From: Channa striata
Lineage: Eukaryota; Chordata; Actinopteri; Anabantiformes; Channidae
Reading direction: 5' to 3'
Length of the DNA stretch: 64,000 nucleotides
Assembly (NCBI GenBank): GCA_033026295.1
Contig: CM065188.1
Span: 14,600,642-14,664,641, forward strand
The notes beneath the pieces were generated by a model. That model was given only the letters and a program-made list of their open reading frames with translations. It made no database searches and was not told where the DNA came from. The position numbers and the translations under genes are program-made. This document shows, one piece after another, positions 22,981 through 34,700 of this stretch (the first letter of the stretch is position 1; each line of letters opens with the position of its first letter).

Positions 22981-23135
22981 AGTGGTGGAAGGTAACGACG
23001 CTTTGGAAGGTACGTGTTTCACGTATCTGTACTTAAGTAGATTTAACTATTGGCTGCTTTCACTTTTACTTGACTACATTTCGGAGCTAACGTCTGAACT
23101 TTTTACTCCACTACGCACTTTACACATTTCATAAT
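22981..23135 (+). mobile_element. Relic of the common fish 'gtacttaagta' repeat
   Basis: The sequence opens with agtggtggaaggtaac, passes gtacttaagta and cttttacttgactacatttc, and ends with ctttttactccactac. This series is characteristic of a very abundant teleost non-coding repeat; I am not certain of its class, probably a non-autonomous DNA element. A T13 run follows at 23,143-23,155. Confidence 0.75.
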
Positions 23136-23155
23136 AAGCCACTTTTTTTTTTTTT

Positions 23156-23859
23156 ATGAAAACGCGTCACAGTCGACACCAGGCACAGGCAGGTTCAGGG
23201 TCAGTTCTGACCTGACTTGGTAGCAGCCCTAAATATGAGCCGGTACACAGTAATTTCACTCTGTGGCCTGTTTCGCTGACTAACGGACTGATGCTTTAAA
23301 CCTTTTTTGACCGTTCTTGTCAAGTGTCACAATCTGGTTTCGCAGTTGTACAGCTTTTCTTTAGCATGTGGAGCCATGCTGGATTAGACCAAATCCATGT
23401 TTGTGCCGTCAGCCTTCATTGGAAACAGTTGTACTGTTTGATTTTAAAATCACTAACGTCTGGGAATATTATTAACTCTATGTGGGATGCGTCTGAGCCC
23501 AAATAGCCTGGATACTTTAGGAAACAACCATATCTATAGGACATTAACATCCACGATGGTGTAAAAATAAAGGTATCTGTGAATGTGCCTGTGAAGCATA
23601 AATCAGGTATGATGCCTTTGTTAAATGTGTTCAGCCACCTGTGCTGCATTTGGCGCCTGTTTCACGGCGCAGAATAATCCACGGTCCTGCTTCACGTAAA
23701 ATACCCGTCGTTTCCCTTTTCTTTCTGCCGTTGCACATTTGCACCGACCCAGAACATGAACATACATGCGATGCCCAGACACCCTCCGTCACCCCTCGGG
23801 GCTTTTCACGCACGTGTCTGGATGCATTCATTATCTTTCCCCTGCAAAATAATCACCTA
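23156..23859. other. Non-genic stretch
   Basis: Nothing recognisable. Open frames are short and overlap in opposite directions. Confidence 0.4.
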
Positions 23860-24110
23860 AACGGCTGATTGTTTGCTGATTGGCCACAACGACCCTCTGC
23901 CTCTCCGATCATTCATCTGGATGACCTGTGTTTAATCGGCCGGCGCGCCCAGATGACATGCCTCACTTCTCCAGCGACGGCGGCCCACGCCCGCCGTCTA
24001 ATCAGTGAACTGTTGCGAGTCAATTTCGCTAACTAGTTACATATGGAAGATGTCTTACAGTCGTTTAAGCCGTCATCAGTCAGTCTGAGGAACAGATAAC
24101 AACAGGGTGG
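23860..24110. promoter_or_regulatory. CpG cluster with inverted CCAAT box, CNE-like
   Basis: About 10 CpG within 23,938-24,000 (cggccggcgcgcccag; cgacggcggcccacg), preceded by ctgattggcc (an inverted CCAAT box) near 23,876 and flanked by taatcgg and taatcagtg homeodomain-type words. This could be a small promoter or a conserved enhancer; no exon is seen next to it. Confidence 0.3.
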
Positions 24111-24339
24111 AGCGCGGTACACAAGTGTGCATTTTCAGCCCGCCGCTCCGGGCTTTTTTTTTCCCTCTGTGGCTTCCCGAATTCAGGGAGATGCACACTT
24201 GGGTTCGCACATGCATTTCACACGCAGACACCCACTTCAAATCATCTCAGCCAGGCGACGGGTAAGTCTGTGCTGCAGTTCTACACATTCTGCAGCTCTC
24301 TGGAAATGAAAAGACGTGCGCTGTAGATAAGACGCATGC

Positions 24340-24720
24340 TGTGGATTCCCACGAAACCCATTTCATATGGCTCTCTCATTGGTTGCTGTGGTAACTCATG
24401 TGGTAACCAGGCAGCTAATAAGACACAATCTTGTTTGGCCCTTTGTCTTTATTGTTAAGGTTTTACACTACTTTAAGAAAAGGTTTCCGTTGGTACCCTG
24501 GCACTAGTAACAATTATATAAAAGCCATTTCACCCCGGGGAGAGCTGTTTGCTGTGATTACGGGGGCATTCATTGCTGCCAGCAGTTGTTATTTGCCACA
24601 CCATTTTTACCCGTAACCACGACGAATGACGCCCCGTTGGAGTTTATTGTTTACTACAAGAGTGTTTATTCGGCCCCGGATTGTTGAAATGTCTTAAAAA
24701 TTAAATCATCTGTCGTGAAT
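24340..24720. promoter_or_regulatory. CNE-like block
   Basis: Non-repetitive, with gggagagctgtttgctgtga, attacgggggcattcattgc and gttatttgccacacc, and no supported coding frame. The enhancer-type call rests on texture. Confidence 0.3.
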
Positions 24721-25099
24721 TAACCACCGTTGAGATCCCCTGACCCACAGCTGTGCTCAACGCCTTGGGTTCAGAAACATGTGATTTCTCTTTGCATGGT
24801 CGAAGCAGACACCCTGTCTTTGTGAAATACAGCCAAGACTCATTTAAGAGTAGATGTACAGTAAAGTGTGATATATATTCTATATGATGACGTTAAATAA
24901 TAAAAGATGGCCTGATTTATCATCCTGTGAGGTCACTGCTTCACACACTTTCTGCAGCCGTACCCTGTTATGCAGTGAATACAAAGCAGATTAATTTAAC
25001 TTCTCGTTGCATATTACACTGGAAAGATTTAATTTCCCCCTAAAGCCTAGTTAATAAATACAGAGTGCGACAGAGACCGATTATTGTATGTTATTGTCT
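24721..25099. other. Non-genic stretch
   Basis: AT-rich unique-looking sequence leading into the first SINE. Nothing recognised. Confidence 0.4.
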
Positions 25100-25320
25100 G
25101 TCAAACTCACTCAGTGGCCCGGCGGCTCATCGAGTCAGGCTCACACGCAGGGAGGCGTCTTGGTTTCAAATCCCAGCCCATGCACAAGGTGCGTCCTTGA
25201 GGGAAGTCGCTCAGCTTTGGGGAGACGACTTAAATGCAGAGAATTCATTTCATTCTAACACGTATGTGTAAATGTATTCATACCTGATGACGTCAATAAA
25301 GCTTGTAATTCTTACTTATC
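25100..25320 (+). mobile_element. tRNA-derived SINE, family with '...aataaagcttgtaattctt' tail
   Basis: A box A-like tggcccggcggc (25,115-25,126) and a clear box B ggtttcaaatcc (25,162-25,173) form a tRNA-like head for RNA polymerase III. The body ttaaatgcagagaattcatt and the tail caataaagcttgtaattctt match a SINE I know to be widespread in teleosts. The head is diverged and has no cloverleaf, so it is not a tRNA gene. Confidence 0.7.
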
Positions 25321-25639
25321 TCCTCTTCACTGCTGTACTTGGCCTCCGCAAGACGTCCCCTGAATCACTTACAGGTTGACAACAAAGCATCGCGTCGCTC
25401 TCATTGTGTCTTCTTACCAACGTCTGCCTACATGAGTGAGCTACTGCAGTCACACGTCGTCCTGTGAAAAGTTTACTCGTTAGTCATCTGCCGCCTCGAG
25501 ACAAAAGGAGACAGCACTGTTGGAGTGTTAGCTCCTCAAATCCAGGCCTTTTTCCCCATTATGTCCCACTGTTTAGTCCTGTTTTTCCAGCGCGTACAGT
25601 ATATGTTAGTTAGTTGTTAACGGTGATGAGTAATTGAAG

Positions 25640-25866
25640 GCGCCTGGTGAGTTAGTTTACCTCCAGGTTGTCCACCAATCCTACAGAACTGGTTCGATTC
25701 CTGGCTCCTGCGGTCACGTGTCAAAGTGTCATTGAGCAAGACACTGAACCCCGACTCCTGTGAGTGTTTGTCAGCCGCACAGCAGCTCCCCCATCATCAA
25801 GCGTAAAGCGCTTTCAGTACCAACAGGTAGAAAAGTGCTTTATAAGTGCAGAACATTTACCATTTC
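25640..25866 (+). mobile_element. tRNA-derived SINE, family with 'aaagcgcttt...catttaccattt' tail
   Basis: Box B ggttcgattcc lies at 25,691-25,701, followed by the family body (gcaagacactgaacccc), taaagcgctttcagtacc, gaaaagtgctttataagtgc and the tail catttaccattt. It is the best preserved of three copies of this family in the window (the others are 5,262-5,480 and 45,555-45,745, both minus). Confidence 0.8.
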
Positions 25867-28800
25867 AGTTCTAGTCTATTTGGAGTCGACAAGAAATGCG
25901 AGTAAATCACAGCAACAACTTCATAGTCAATAACAAACCGTATTAATCTTATTCTATGAAATCGACCGGACCTGCTTCAGAAAGATAAAAACGCTGTAGT
26001 GTAGCTGCAGGCTCTTATTTTCACCTGCAGTTTGACGACGACTTCCTCACTTTCAGAACAATGCATTCATTATCGCTGAGGCGGCATGACAGCGGCTTGC
26101 ACTCGATTGCATCACTCCGCTGCCCTCCTGCTCTGCGTCGCCACAGAGCCTTTGACAACACGGCGGGTAAACACTGCTGTCACCCGCTGAGCGTGGACTC
26201 TGGCTTCACCCCAGAGCAAACTCCAGTTAGTCCAAGAGAGAGGGACTGGTAATTGCTGAGTGTCTTCAGTGTTTCTGACTTTGCTGCCACACTGCATCAC
26301 CCTCCAAATCGGATACAGCGGCGGAGGCCAGCAGATAGTGTGCGGCAAGGTGAGAGAGCTAAATTTGACCGCCACACAAATAGTAGCATGAAAGCGCCCG
26401 AAATAACTACTGTAAAAGTATCAGTGAACTAACTGTTCTATTCCTGTACGCCACTGCGTTTCCACCCTGTTCAAACACACACACACACACAGTCCACATC
26501 ACTTTTCGTGTGCCTTCATAAATCACACACACTGACATGCGAGCTCTGACGAGCCACTTGGGGACAGAGAGGACGACATCCAGATAACCAGGGCCGTGCA
26601 CAGTAAGGCCGTTTGTTTCGTGTGTCTGCGTTTCTTCCTCCTCACAAGTGGGCACTTGTTCTCTTTGCAAAGTATCAGCTAAATGCAAATGTGCTCCCTG
26701 TATTTTTTATTATTTTTTGTGTATATGCATTTGCGCAGAGTCCAAGTCATGCTGGGCTGCAGGGAAACGTGTAAGCAAAGTTTCACCCTGTTGGCAGCTG
26801 TGGTGTGAATGCAGCTGAACAAAAAAAAGAAATAATGAATAAAAAATTGCAGCTCGTGCTTTTCAGTGTGCGTGACACAGTTCTACATTCTCAACATGAG
26901 TATTTCAGCCTCCGTGGAGCTAAAGCACCTGCCCTCAGCACCGAAGGTGATACAACAGGAGACTGGTAAACCGGCTCCGCGTGACAGCTGACACTCTTGT
27001 TTCCAAGAACGGACTAATAAAGCTGGACACGGTGCGGTGGAAGCTGTGCCTGAAGCGGCCGTGTTCAGTGTGCACTTGGGACATGTTTTGGGAATAAATG
27101 CATGTAAGTCGGATCCGGAGAGAGATAAAAATGTATTGACTGTGTGAGAGAGAGAGAATAAGTGAGACGGAGAGGAGAGACGGTGGGAGCAGGAGCAGCT
27201 GAGCTCTGCAGGTGTGAATGTGAGCTGTTAAAAACCCAGCGCCCCCCCATCGTGGCATGACACAGGAGGGTTGCAGCAGTCATGTCTGCAAACGCTCGCA
27301 CGCAGACACGCATAACGAGTGTGGGTGTGATTCATCACTATCGTATTACCTCAAACGTGTTCTCCCCCTCACCCCCCCCCCGACAGTTCGCCGACCTCGG
27401 GGTAAACCAGAAAGACAAGGCCAGCGACAGTTACAATCTGCCAATAACAGACTGTTTGTTCTGTCGTTCCTGGCATGATGCGAGCGGCAGGAGGCCGCAG
27501 CCAACGAGTCAACACGCTGCGACCGACTGGACTGATGTGCAATATGGGCAACGCCGGCAGCGTTTGGACTGGAGCCTGCTTCCTGTTTCCAAACAGGCGT
27601 AGGGGGTCAGGGCAGCGAGTTTAGAACAGTTCACAGCAATGAAAGGTCATTTATTTAAATCGTTGGAATAACATCGTTGGTGTAAAAGTACAAAACATCT
27701 TCCTCCACTGATTTTTTTTATTAAATTCAGCTATCGCTTATTACCAAAGGCAGGCGCACAATTAACGGCCACAGAGCCCGTTATAAATACTTTAATGTGG
27801 CCGTGACAGTTGGGTCTGACCTGGTTGGCGCCAGTCTGGCTCAGTCTGTGCCGACGGTCAGCAGATAAAATTGTTAGATGTGTGCTGTAAAATTATTCGG
27901 GGTCCGAGTCTTTCTGAGGTCTGTTAGTGCTACAGTCTCCAGTGCCTCTTAGTCCATCAGACTCTGGTGCGAGACGTCGTGCGCTTTAAAGACGATCGTG
28001 ACACAACATGGCACACGTGGTTACTATAGTGAGGAAGTTCGTAGCGTTTTGTTTTTTATGTATTTCATTTTGTAAATTTACCTGAAGTGTTTCCTCCAAC
28101 CCAAACACAGTTTTTGTGTCTGTAAATCCGTTTCCATGGCGTCACATTGTGGCGCTCCTGGAGCGTCCAATAGTAACAGGAAAGTGGGGCCTGTGGCGTC
28201 AGTAGAATGCACCACAGGACGTAAAAACGCAGCACAATTTCACGGTACATTTACAGGATACTTTACAAAATATGTTGAATCATTTACACAGATGATTACT
28301 TGCACCTGGGTAAAATGTTACACTACTATTTAAGTCAGCTGATTTTTAGTTATTGTTTAAATTTTTATATACACTATTATTATTTACAAAAGTGAACAAA
28401 ATTCACCTCCATCCATAACTGTGAGCAGCGCTGAAGCTGATAAAATCATTCTGTGCATAGAGTTTAATTCCTCCATTAGTACAGCGGCTCATGGTGATGG
28501 TGACTGGAAGCAAAGAATGTCCGATGGAGGAATTTGTTCATCATCCTCCTTTTAACAAGGTGATTCAGACGCTAATTGAATCCCGTTGTCAGTGGTCGAG
28601 TACAGGAGAACCAGCAACGCCGCTCATGGCAACAACGAATGGGTCGAAATTAAATAAGGTGTGTTTGATTCAACATTTGATGGGATGGAAATCAGTGACA
28701 GGGAGACAAGAAGCAAACGGAACTAAACTGAAGAGAGATGATCGCGAGCTGTGCCAGGGCGAATCATACTGCTGCGTTCAACGCTGATCTAATAAATAAT

Positions 28801-29792
28801 ACCTCTGTCTGCGCGTTGCAAAGACCCGAGGGTGGACCTGGTGAACGGGGACGTGTTTGGACAGCGGAGACATATTTTAGGGTTAATGGTAGGATTAGGT
28901 AAAAGCAAATCAGCTCCCAACAATAAATAGTCCACTAGTCTCTGGCCGAGACTTTTCCGTGTGTCACGATATAGAAAGACATTTTAAAATGCACACAGCT
29001 ATTACAGCGTTTATATCATCGTGGCCTAAATCAGAAAGTCAGCTGTCCCAGGGCTCAATAAAGCAGCCAGCAAACACTCGGCTTTATGACTGAGTGCGAG
29101 CAGAGAAGGAGCATTGCACACAGCAGGTGTATTTGTCTCCGAGATGGATGAGGCCGTGGCAGCGTCTGTGGACACACGGCTTCCAAAAGGCCGTAAACAT
29201 TTTATTGTATGGCCCAACAGGAAGAGAGAGGTCGACGCAACAAACAAGAGTTTATCAGAACACCAGTAATGTTTCGTGAAGGCCACTGTCAGCTCCATAA
29301 AAGTGTTTGTCTCTACACTGTAAAATCTTAGGGTGTTAAGAGTTATTAATATGAAGAATTCCATGTCACTTAACTTTTTAACCATGGCCAGTCTTTATCT
29401 TAAATGACAAAACGTTGAAACCAAATTTGATGTACAGTACATACACTAGTCCGTTCATCTTGACTGTTGCCTAAAACGAGGGCCCGTCTTCAGCAGCTCG
29501 TTATAAACAGTTGCACTTTGAGACTTGCACACAAATGTAGCGTGCTTTATAAACACAATGAATTATTATTATTATGACTGAGTGACTGTCACGTCCGACT
29601 GTCTCCATCACTGGATGATATTGTTGCACATGCGCTTAATGATCGATCTGGTTGTTCAGCGTAAAACTGTGTAAATTACAAACCTTGTAATGCTTATTTT
29701 TCCAAAACATAAAATTGAGATATGTTTCTTTACCTTTCACTTTCTCTGCGCTATTTAAAGCTCTACTTTGACCACCCAGCTTTGAATTTATA
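25867..29792. other. Non-genic stretch with a CA repeat
   Basis: Mostly unique-looking DNA. It contains a short CA repeat (26,476-26,491) and a possible small minus-strand fragment of the 'gtggaggaag...cttttac' repeat (27,675-27,712). Open frames reach about 107 codons, overlap on both strands and show no domains. The interval 27,990-28,190 shares words with dispersed repeat DNA elsewhere (gtttcctccaacccaaacac) but is not classified. Confidence 0.35.
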
Positions 29793-30110
29793 CCGTCCAT
29801 CCATCCATTTCCTTAACAGCTTATCCTGTTAAGGGTTGCAGGGTGCTGGAGCCGATCCCAGCTGTCAGTGGGAGAGAGTCAGGGTGCACCTTGGACAGAT
29901 TGGCAGTCTATCGCATTACCACACACAGATAGCAACAGACATTCACACCTACGTCCAATCTAGAGTCTCCAATTATCTTAACTGCGTGTCTTTGGGCTGT
30001 GGGAGGAAACCGGAGAACCTGGAGGAAACCAACACAAGAGCAGGGAGAAGGTGCAGACGCAGAAAGACCGCTGGAGTCGAACCGCTTCTGTCCTAGCTGT
30101 GGGGACACCA
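29793..30110 (+). mobile_element. Teleost 'ccatccatcc' dispersed repeat, near full
   Basis: Starts ccgtccatccatccattt, then gagccgatcccagctgtcag, caccttggacagattggc, agtctatcgcattacc, gtgtctttgggctgtgggag and gaaaccggagaacctgga, ending near gtcgaaccgcttctg. This order is that of one of the commonest repeats in teleost intergenic DNA. I believe it is a retroelement 3' part but cannot fix the family. Relics of the same repeat are at 625-690 and 53,271-53,440. Confidence 0.85.
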
Positions 30111-31089
30111 TCAACAAATCCCCCTGCCACCCACTTTTACAATGATATAGTTCATTAATCAATCATTTAAAACTTTGAAAATGGCCATTCTCCATGATAT
30201 TTTATATGTTAAATACTTTAAGTACTTTTTTTATGGCTCTTATATTTTCTCTTGAGTACAATTCGGAACAGAGGACATTTTATTGCCCTTTCTGCTAGAT
30301 TAAAATTCTTCTCACATCAGGGAAAATGTGTCTCAAAATGCAAAACGTGTCCAGAGCAGACCTCCCGTTTTACCCCTCAAAATCTGTACGTCTCCACATT
30401 CTTATTTTGTTGGATATACTATTCAAAAAACCTGATGTCACATTACTGTCGATTAAACTCCAGCAGGGGGCAAAGGGACCTTTACTGCTTAGCAACAGCC
30501 TCGGTTCACGGGGGGAACTTAAAAATATCTCAGTGAATCACCGGAGCCTTAAAAACTCTTTCCTCGGTGTCACGACTTCCTTCGATGTATGGCTCCGGGC
30601 TGCACAATGGCTCAGGCTCAATCAGACAAAACCAAAGCTTTCACATTTATTAAATAAATATAGGCAGCCATGTAAAAAGGACAGAGCGCGTGCACCGTGC
30701 GGGAGGTGGGAAACGAAGCAATAGTGCAAGAAGTGATGCAACACACAAGGGAGGAAGAGGACATGAAAACTGAAGCGATAAACAGAGGAAGATCGAAGAG
30801 GTGATGATTGGTAATAAAGGTGCAGCATTAGGTGCGAGGAGACGGCCGGATTATTGAGTTTATCATCCAGAAATTACCTGGGTGACTTTCTTTCTTAGTA
30901 ACAGAAAGACCAAGACTCGATGGCGTGATTATGAAAAATTAATTGGTGCGAGATAAAGCTCGGTTTGCATAGTCAAGATACGATAAACCAGATCCGCCCT
31001 CAGTCGTTGCAATGTTGAAATTACTGGTGTAAAAACAGTCAGTCATAAAGGAGCCAGTCTGCAAAACGAGCAGCTGAATGCAAAACACG
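30111..31089. other. Non-genic stretch
   Basis: The 132-codon plus-strand frame at 30,326-30,724 has no recognisable domain and overlaps other open frames. Purine-rich from about 30,700 to 30,800. No gene is called. Confidence 0.35.
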
Positions 31090-31114
31090 TTGACCGTCTT
31101 CAGTATGTGTGATT

Positions 31115-31120
31115 TTTATT
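31115..31120 (-). terminator. AATAAA polyadenylation signal, minus strand
   Basis: A canonical AATAAA lies 76 nt downstream of the stop codon of the candidate terminal exon (31,196-31,198), followed on the minus strand by a GU-rich segment (cgtgttttgc) suitable for cleavage. The hexamer alone is common by chance; its position after a protein-like frame gives it weight. Confidence 0.45.
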
Positions 31121-31195
31121 GGAAGTCAAAAGCATGTGTACAACGTCGCTCTGGGCGTTTTCCTTCGCTCCACTGATCAAGACCGTCTCAGCGTT

Positions 31196-31367
31196 TCATG
31201 TGTGCCAGTCAATTAGTTCCAAAACTTCGTCCAAAGCAAACTTGTCGCTCTCTCCGCCCTCCTCTTCATCTTCTTCTACTTCCTTGAACTCGTTGATCCC
31301 CTGCTGCACCTCCCTCCTCCTTCCACATCCGGCACATTTTGTTTACCGCGTTAATCCAGCGTCTCAT
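31196..31367 (-). CDS. Candidate 3'-terminal coding exon, one-base frame break, unidentified
   Basis: On the minus strand, 38 codons from 31,312 to a TGA at 31,196-31,198 read as a convincing acidic C-terminus: EVQQGINEFKEVEEDEEE, a short Gly-Gly-Glu-Ser linker, then DKFALDEVLELIDWHT. Directly upstream, but shifted by one base, another protein-like stretch starts at an ATG (31,365-31,367): MRRWINAVNKMCRMWKEE. One extra G in a GGG run (about 31,313) separates the two frames. A pyrimidine-rich tract ending in ttactgaag precedes the ATG and could be a splice acceptor; AATAAA follows the stop. The simplest reading is the last exon of an unknown gene with a real or sequencing frameshift; a pseudogene fragment is the alternative. 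There is no poly-A tract, so a fresh retrocopy is unlikely. I do not recognise the protein. Confidence 0.4.
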
Positions 31368-31384
31368 CTTCAGTAAGCAAGAGA

Positions 31385-31500
31385 AGGGCTGATTATAATG
31401 GTGGCGTAATTAGCTGATTAGCAACAGAGAGAGCTTGTTAAGGATGCTAGCCAGATGAGAGGACACTTGATTAGATGATTATAATCATGTGTGTTTGAAT
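31385..31500. promoter_or_regulatory. CNE-like block with 14-bp palindrome
   Basis: Dense homeodomain-type words (gtaattagctgattagc; cttgattagatgattataat), including the perfect palindrome atgattataatcat at 31,475-31,488. It lies just upstream (minus strand) of the candidate terminal exon and would be intronic to it. Confidence 0.3.
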
Positions 31501-32149
31501 ACTGATACAAGTTATAATGGCACTGTGAAAATCTATTACCATTCATAAGATACAGCAACTTATACCAATTCAGCAGTTCAGTGTGCGTGCATACCTGTGA
31601 AGCCTCATTTATATTTATAATATAGATACTAATACACATATTGGTGAGGTTTCATTTGTTTGTAAAAGAAAACAAAACTTCCTCGTTAAAACCTTTCTTT
31701 TGTGGCCTCAAACCACCTCCAATAAGGAAGCATTTATTGCTGAAAAATCCCCTTTTCTCCATCCTGCTCGAAGCAGTTCTTGCTGTGTGATTTCCTGGCA
31801 GGAAATATCTCCAGACTTCGTTTTTCTGGTTTTGTTTTTTCCACTTGGGACTGCAGCAACCATACTTGAACCGAACGTATGGCTTCCAGCAAAGAGGCTA
31901 ATATACTCTTTGGGTTTATGAATGCGTTTGTGAGTAATCCTTTGTGTGAACCTGATTTCCATTAAATAAATTTGTTTAAATAACTAAGATTTCAGCTTTT
32001 AACTGTTACGTATAAATGCTAACAAAGGGTTTTGAGTTCATTTTCAATCATTTTCAACACCTTTAAGAAAGAGAAAACACGCTGGCATCAACACCTCCTG
32101 GTGGTTTTATTGTGATGGACAGGGGTCACCGTGGCAAAACCCGAACGCC
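31501..32149. other. Non-genic stretch
   Basis: AT-rich sequence with no recognised repeat. Opposite-strand frames near 31,700-31,960 overlap and have no domains. Confidence 0.4.
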
Positions 32150-32350
32150 GGCCATGATCGACAGGTGTCAGAACACACAATGCATCACAGCTTGCTGCTT
32201 AGGGGGCTGAGTAGCAGCAAGCTGATCCGAGCGGAGGCGGTTTTGATGTCGTTTCTGATCAGCTATCGAGGCCCTGCAAACCCCGGCTGCCTGATTCCCA
32301 GGTGGTTGTTGTGCAGATTAATGCTGAGAACTGTGTGATGTCACCAAACT
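32150..32350. promoter_or_regulatory. CNE-like block with hairpin
   Basis: Non-repetitive. It contains the perfect inverted repeat CAGCTTGCTGCT (32,188-32,199) / AGCAGCAAGCTG (32,213-32,224) with a 13-nt loop, then ttttgatgtcgtttctgatc and a GC-rich right part. It could be a regulatory element or a structured RNA; no further evidence. Confidence 0.25.
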
Positions 32351-34009
32351 CCAGTAACATTAAGGATGGCGTAGGTGTAGTGTCTTTCAGAGTTGCAACA
32401 ACGGAACAGTGAGGAAGATGTCAAGCAGCAGCCGTTTGCACATGCCCACACAGTCGCCCTAATGCAGCCATTTCAGGCAGCGCAGAGCCGTGTGGGCAGC
32501 AAGTCAGACTGACAATGCTCAAGTAGAGAAATATCATCAATGAGCTGCGAGAAGTTTTGGAATTTGGTGAAGCCTTTTATGTCGATTCTGAAAACTTTGC
32601 TTCAATCTTCCTCACATCACACTTTCTCTCCTCCGGAGGACACCGAGCGTTGTTGACTTGTGTACTGTGGTTCTTGCCGTGGTCGTTGGGAATACGGGTT
32701 CACAGTGATGAGGTAATTAATTTTAAAAGAAAGACAGGGTTGCCGTTGGCATTCACTATAACGCTGCTTGAAGAAGTAGAAAAACAATCATTTTGTAAAA
32801 GTAATAGCTTAATTGCTCGGAACATTTACATATAATCAAGTGGGAAAAATAATACTTTCTAAATTGCTCTTAACTATAACTACACTGCTGCTGTGTAATA
32901 AAGACATAATTTGCCAACGATGAAAAAAACGGATCCTTGCAAAATCCACAGTTTCCTGATAGTTTATCCGGGTAGAAAGTGAAGTTTATGCTGCAGTCAA
33001 AGATAATCACTTAAAGGCCCTAAGTGTTATCAAGGCACAGTAATTATTAATGAAGAAGAATTATTATGTTAAATGCTCAGACAACAAGAAAAAGCACATG
33101 TAAGATTCCAGACCTCATTTAAAAGGTTGCACCCCGAGGACGTGCTCGTGCTATTAGAACGGTAAAATCTTTTTCTTTTGTCTTTAACGGTGTTTGTTAA
33201 ATCTAAGGTCTCAGCAAAAATACGCATTTCTGAGCCGGATGTGTAAGAGGCGGCTCCCACGTGAAACCCACAGACAGGGTGAAGAGGACACCGTCCAACA
33301 GTTTCCTGAGGACACGTACACGTGCATGTGGACAAATGAGGCCTGTCGAGGTTTAGTAAAACTCATTCCAAACCTGTTTCTTCACCTGTGAGGAGCTCGA
33401 CTGACTCTGACACCATTTTATTTCCACTCCAATTTCTTGTTGTCTGTCTCTGTGTGACAGAGGGCGGGACACACATTCATAGTCACAGCACAGCAGCAGC
33501 TGAGGTGAGACAACCGGGTGGACACGTCCATCACTGCACCGCTGAACGTGAATACAACTCCTGCATAAAAGCACTTCAAAATGCCCACGTCACCATCACG
33601 TGAAGCAGAAACAAAGCCTCAGTGCGTGATAGTGACGCGTTTTTATGATTATTTTAAATCAAACCCAGGGATTCTATCAGGACCGTTTTTGTTTTAGGTG
33701 GGATAATGGATATATTATGTGACTTTCCTGTTGCCGAAATTAATTAATGATTTTTCACTCAGTGGTGAGCTCATTAGCCACCGTCAGCACCACGTGTCCG
33801 TGTGCTACGACGATAAGAGTATTAAAATTTGACAAATGTACCCTTGCAGCCAATTCTGCGCAGATAAAACGCGTGCAATTAATTTGCAATTAACTTTGAA
33901 TCGCGATTAAAATTTGAATCGATTGAATTGGCGGCCCGAATACAAACACGCATGCAGACGTCTCACTCGGTGTTCCTGTTGCTTTCCTTGACTTAAAGAC
34001 ATCATTATT
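32351..34009. other. Non-genic stretch
   Basis: AT-rich unique-looking DNA with short overlapping open frames. Nothing recognised. Confidence 0.4.
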
Positions 34010-34260
34010 ACAGTGTAGGAAAGTCACAGCCATTGAGCCATTTTTCATCAGGAAACAAAAGGAGCTATTTTCCTGAACCAAAGCCTCCCACTCTGCATTC
34101 ATAATGATGGATTATGGCATCAGATTGATGAGGATGGCTGTCTGAAGGGTATTTAGAGGCATTTCAAGCTAAATGGGATCCTGTGAGCAGCTGAGGGTGT
34201 TTTTGGTTTCGGAACAGACAGTTTATAACCCGCTGCAGGCGTCAGAAACAGTCTGAGCAG
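34010..34260. promoter_or_regulatory. CNE-like block
   Basis: Includes cattcataatgatggattat, ggcatcagattgatgagga and aagctaaatgggatcctgtg. Repeat-free. A 70-codon minus frame over it (33,890-34,102) has no domain. Enhancer-type by texture. Confidence 0.25.
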
Positions 34261-34654
34261 ACTGTTCGCACAGATGCATTCGGGCATCACTGTCGACCGG
34301 AGATGGTTATGACAAACTCGACTGCCAATTTTGCCAATTTCGTCTCTTCAATTGCACATTGACGTTCGCCATCGTAAACTTTATTCAGCGTCTTAAAAAC
34401 ATTTTAAACAACGAGGAATTATTATATTAATTAATGTAATCAAAGTGTCACTTTTTCTGGCTTATAAAGTTCTTTCGAATATTAACAATGGTTCCCAAAC
34501 TCTGTAATTCTGTACTTATTGTTTACATAAACATGCTATTCCAACTCCCTCCTTTATGTCTCCGCATTTATTGATTGCTGCTGCAAACACCCCATTTTCC
34601 CACAGGGAACATTAGGAATTCATCTTTGCTTGTCTCGCTCACGCATACCCCCCA

Positions 34655-34655
<1 letters not shown>
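34261..34655. other. Non-genic stretch
   Basis: AT-rich sequence leading into the CA microsatellite. Nothing recognised. Confidence 0.4.

Positions 34656-34698
<43 letters not shown>
34656..34698 (+). repeat. (CA)21 microsatellite
   Basis: Pure CA dinucleotide run of 43 bases, immediately followed by the CNE-like block at 34,699-34,910. Confidence 0.97.

Positions 34699-34700
<2 letters not shown>

Noticed and set aside
22889..23134. 81-codon plus-strand frame
   Set aside because: Its right half runs through the common fish 'gtacttaagta' repeat.
25691..25701. tRNA gene suggested by a perfect box B
   Set aside because: The surrounding sequence has no cloverleaf and continues into a SINE body and tail; the same holds at 25,162-25,173.
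31119..31376. Plus-strand serine-rich frame
   Set aside because: It is the antisense of the acidic coding candidate on the minus strand.
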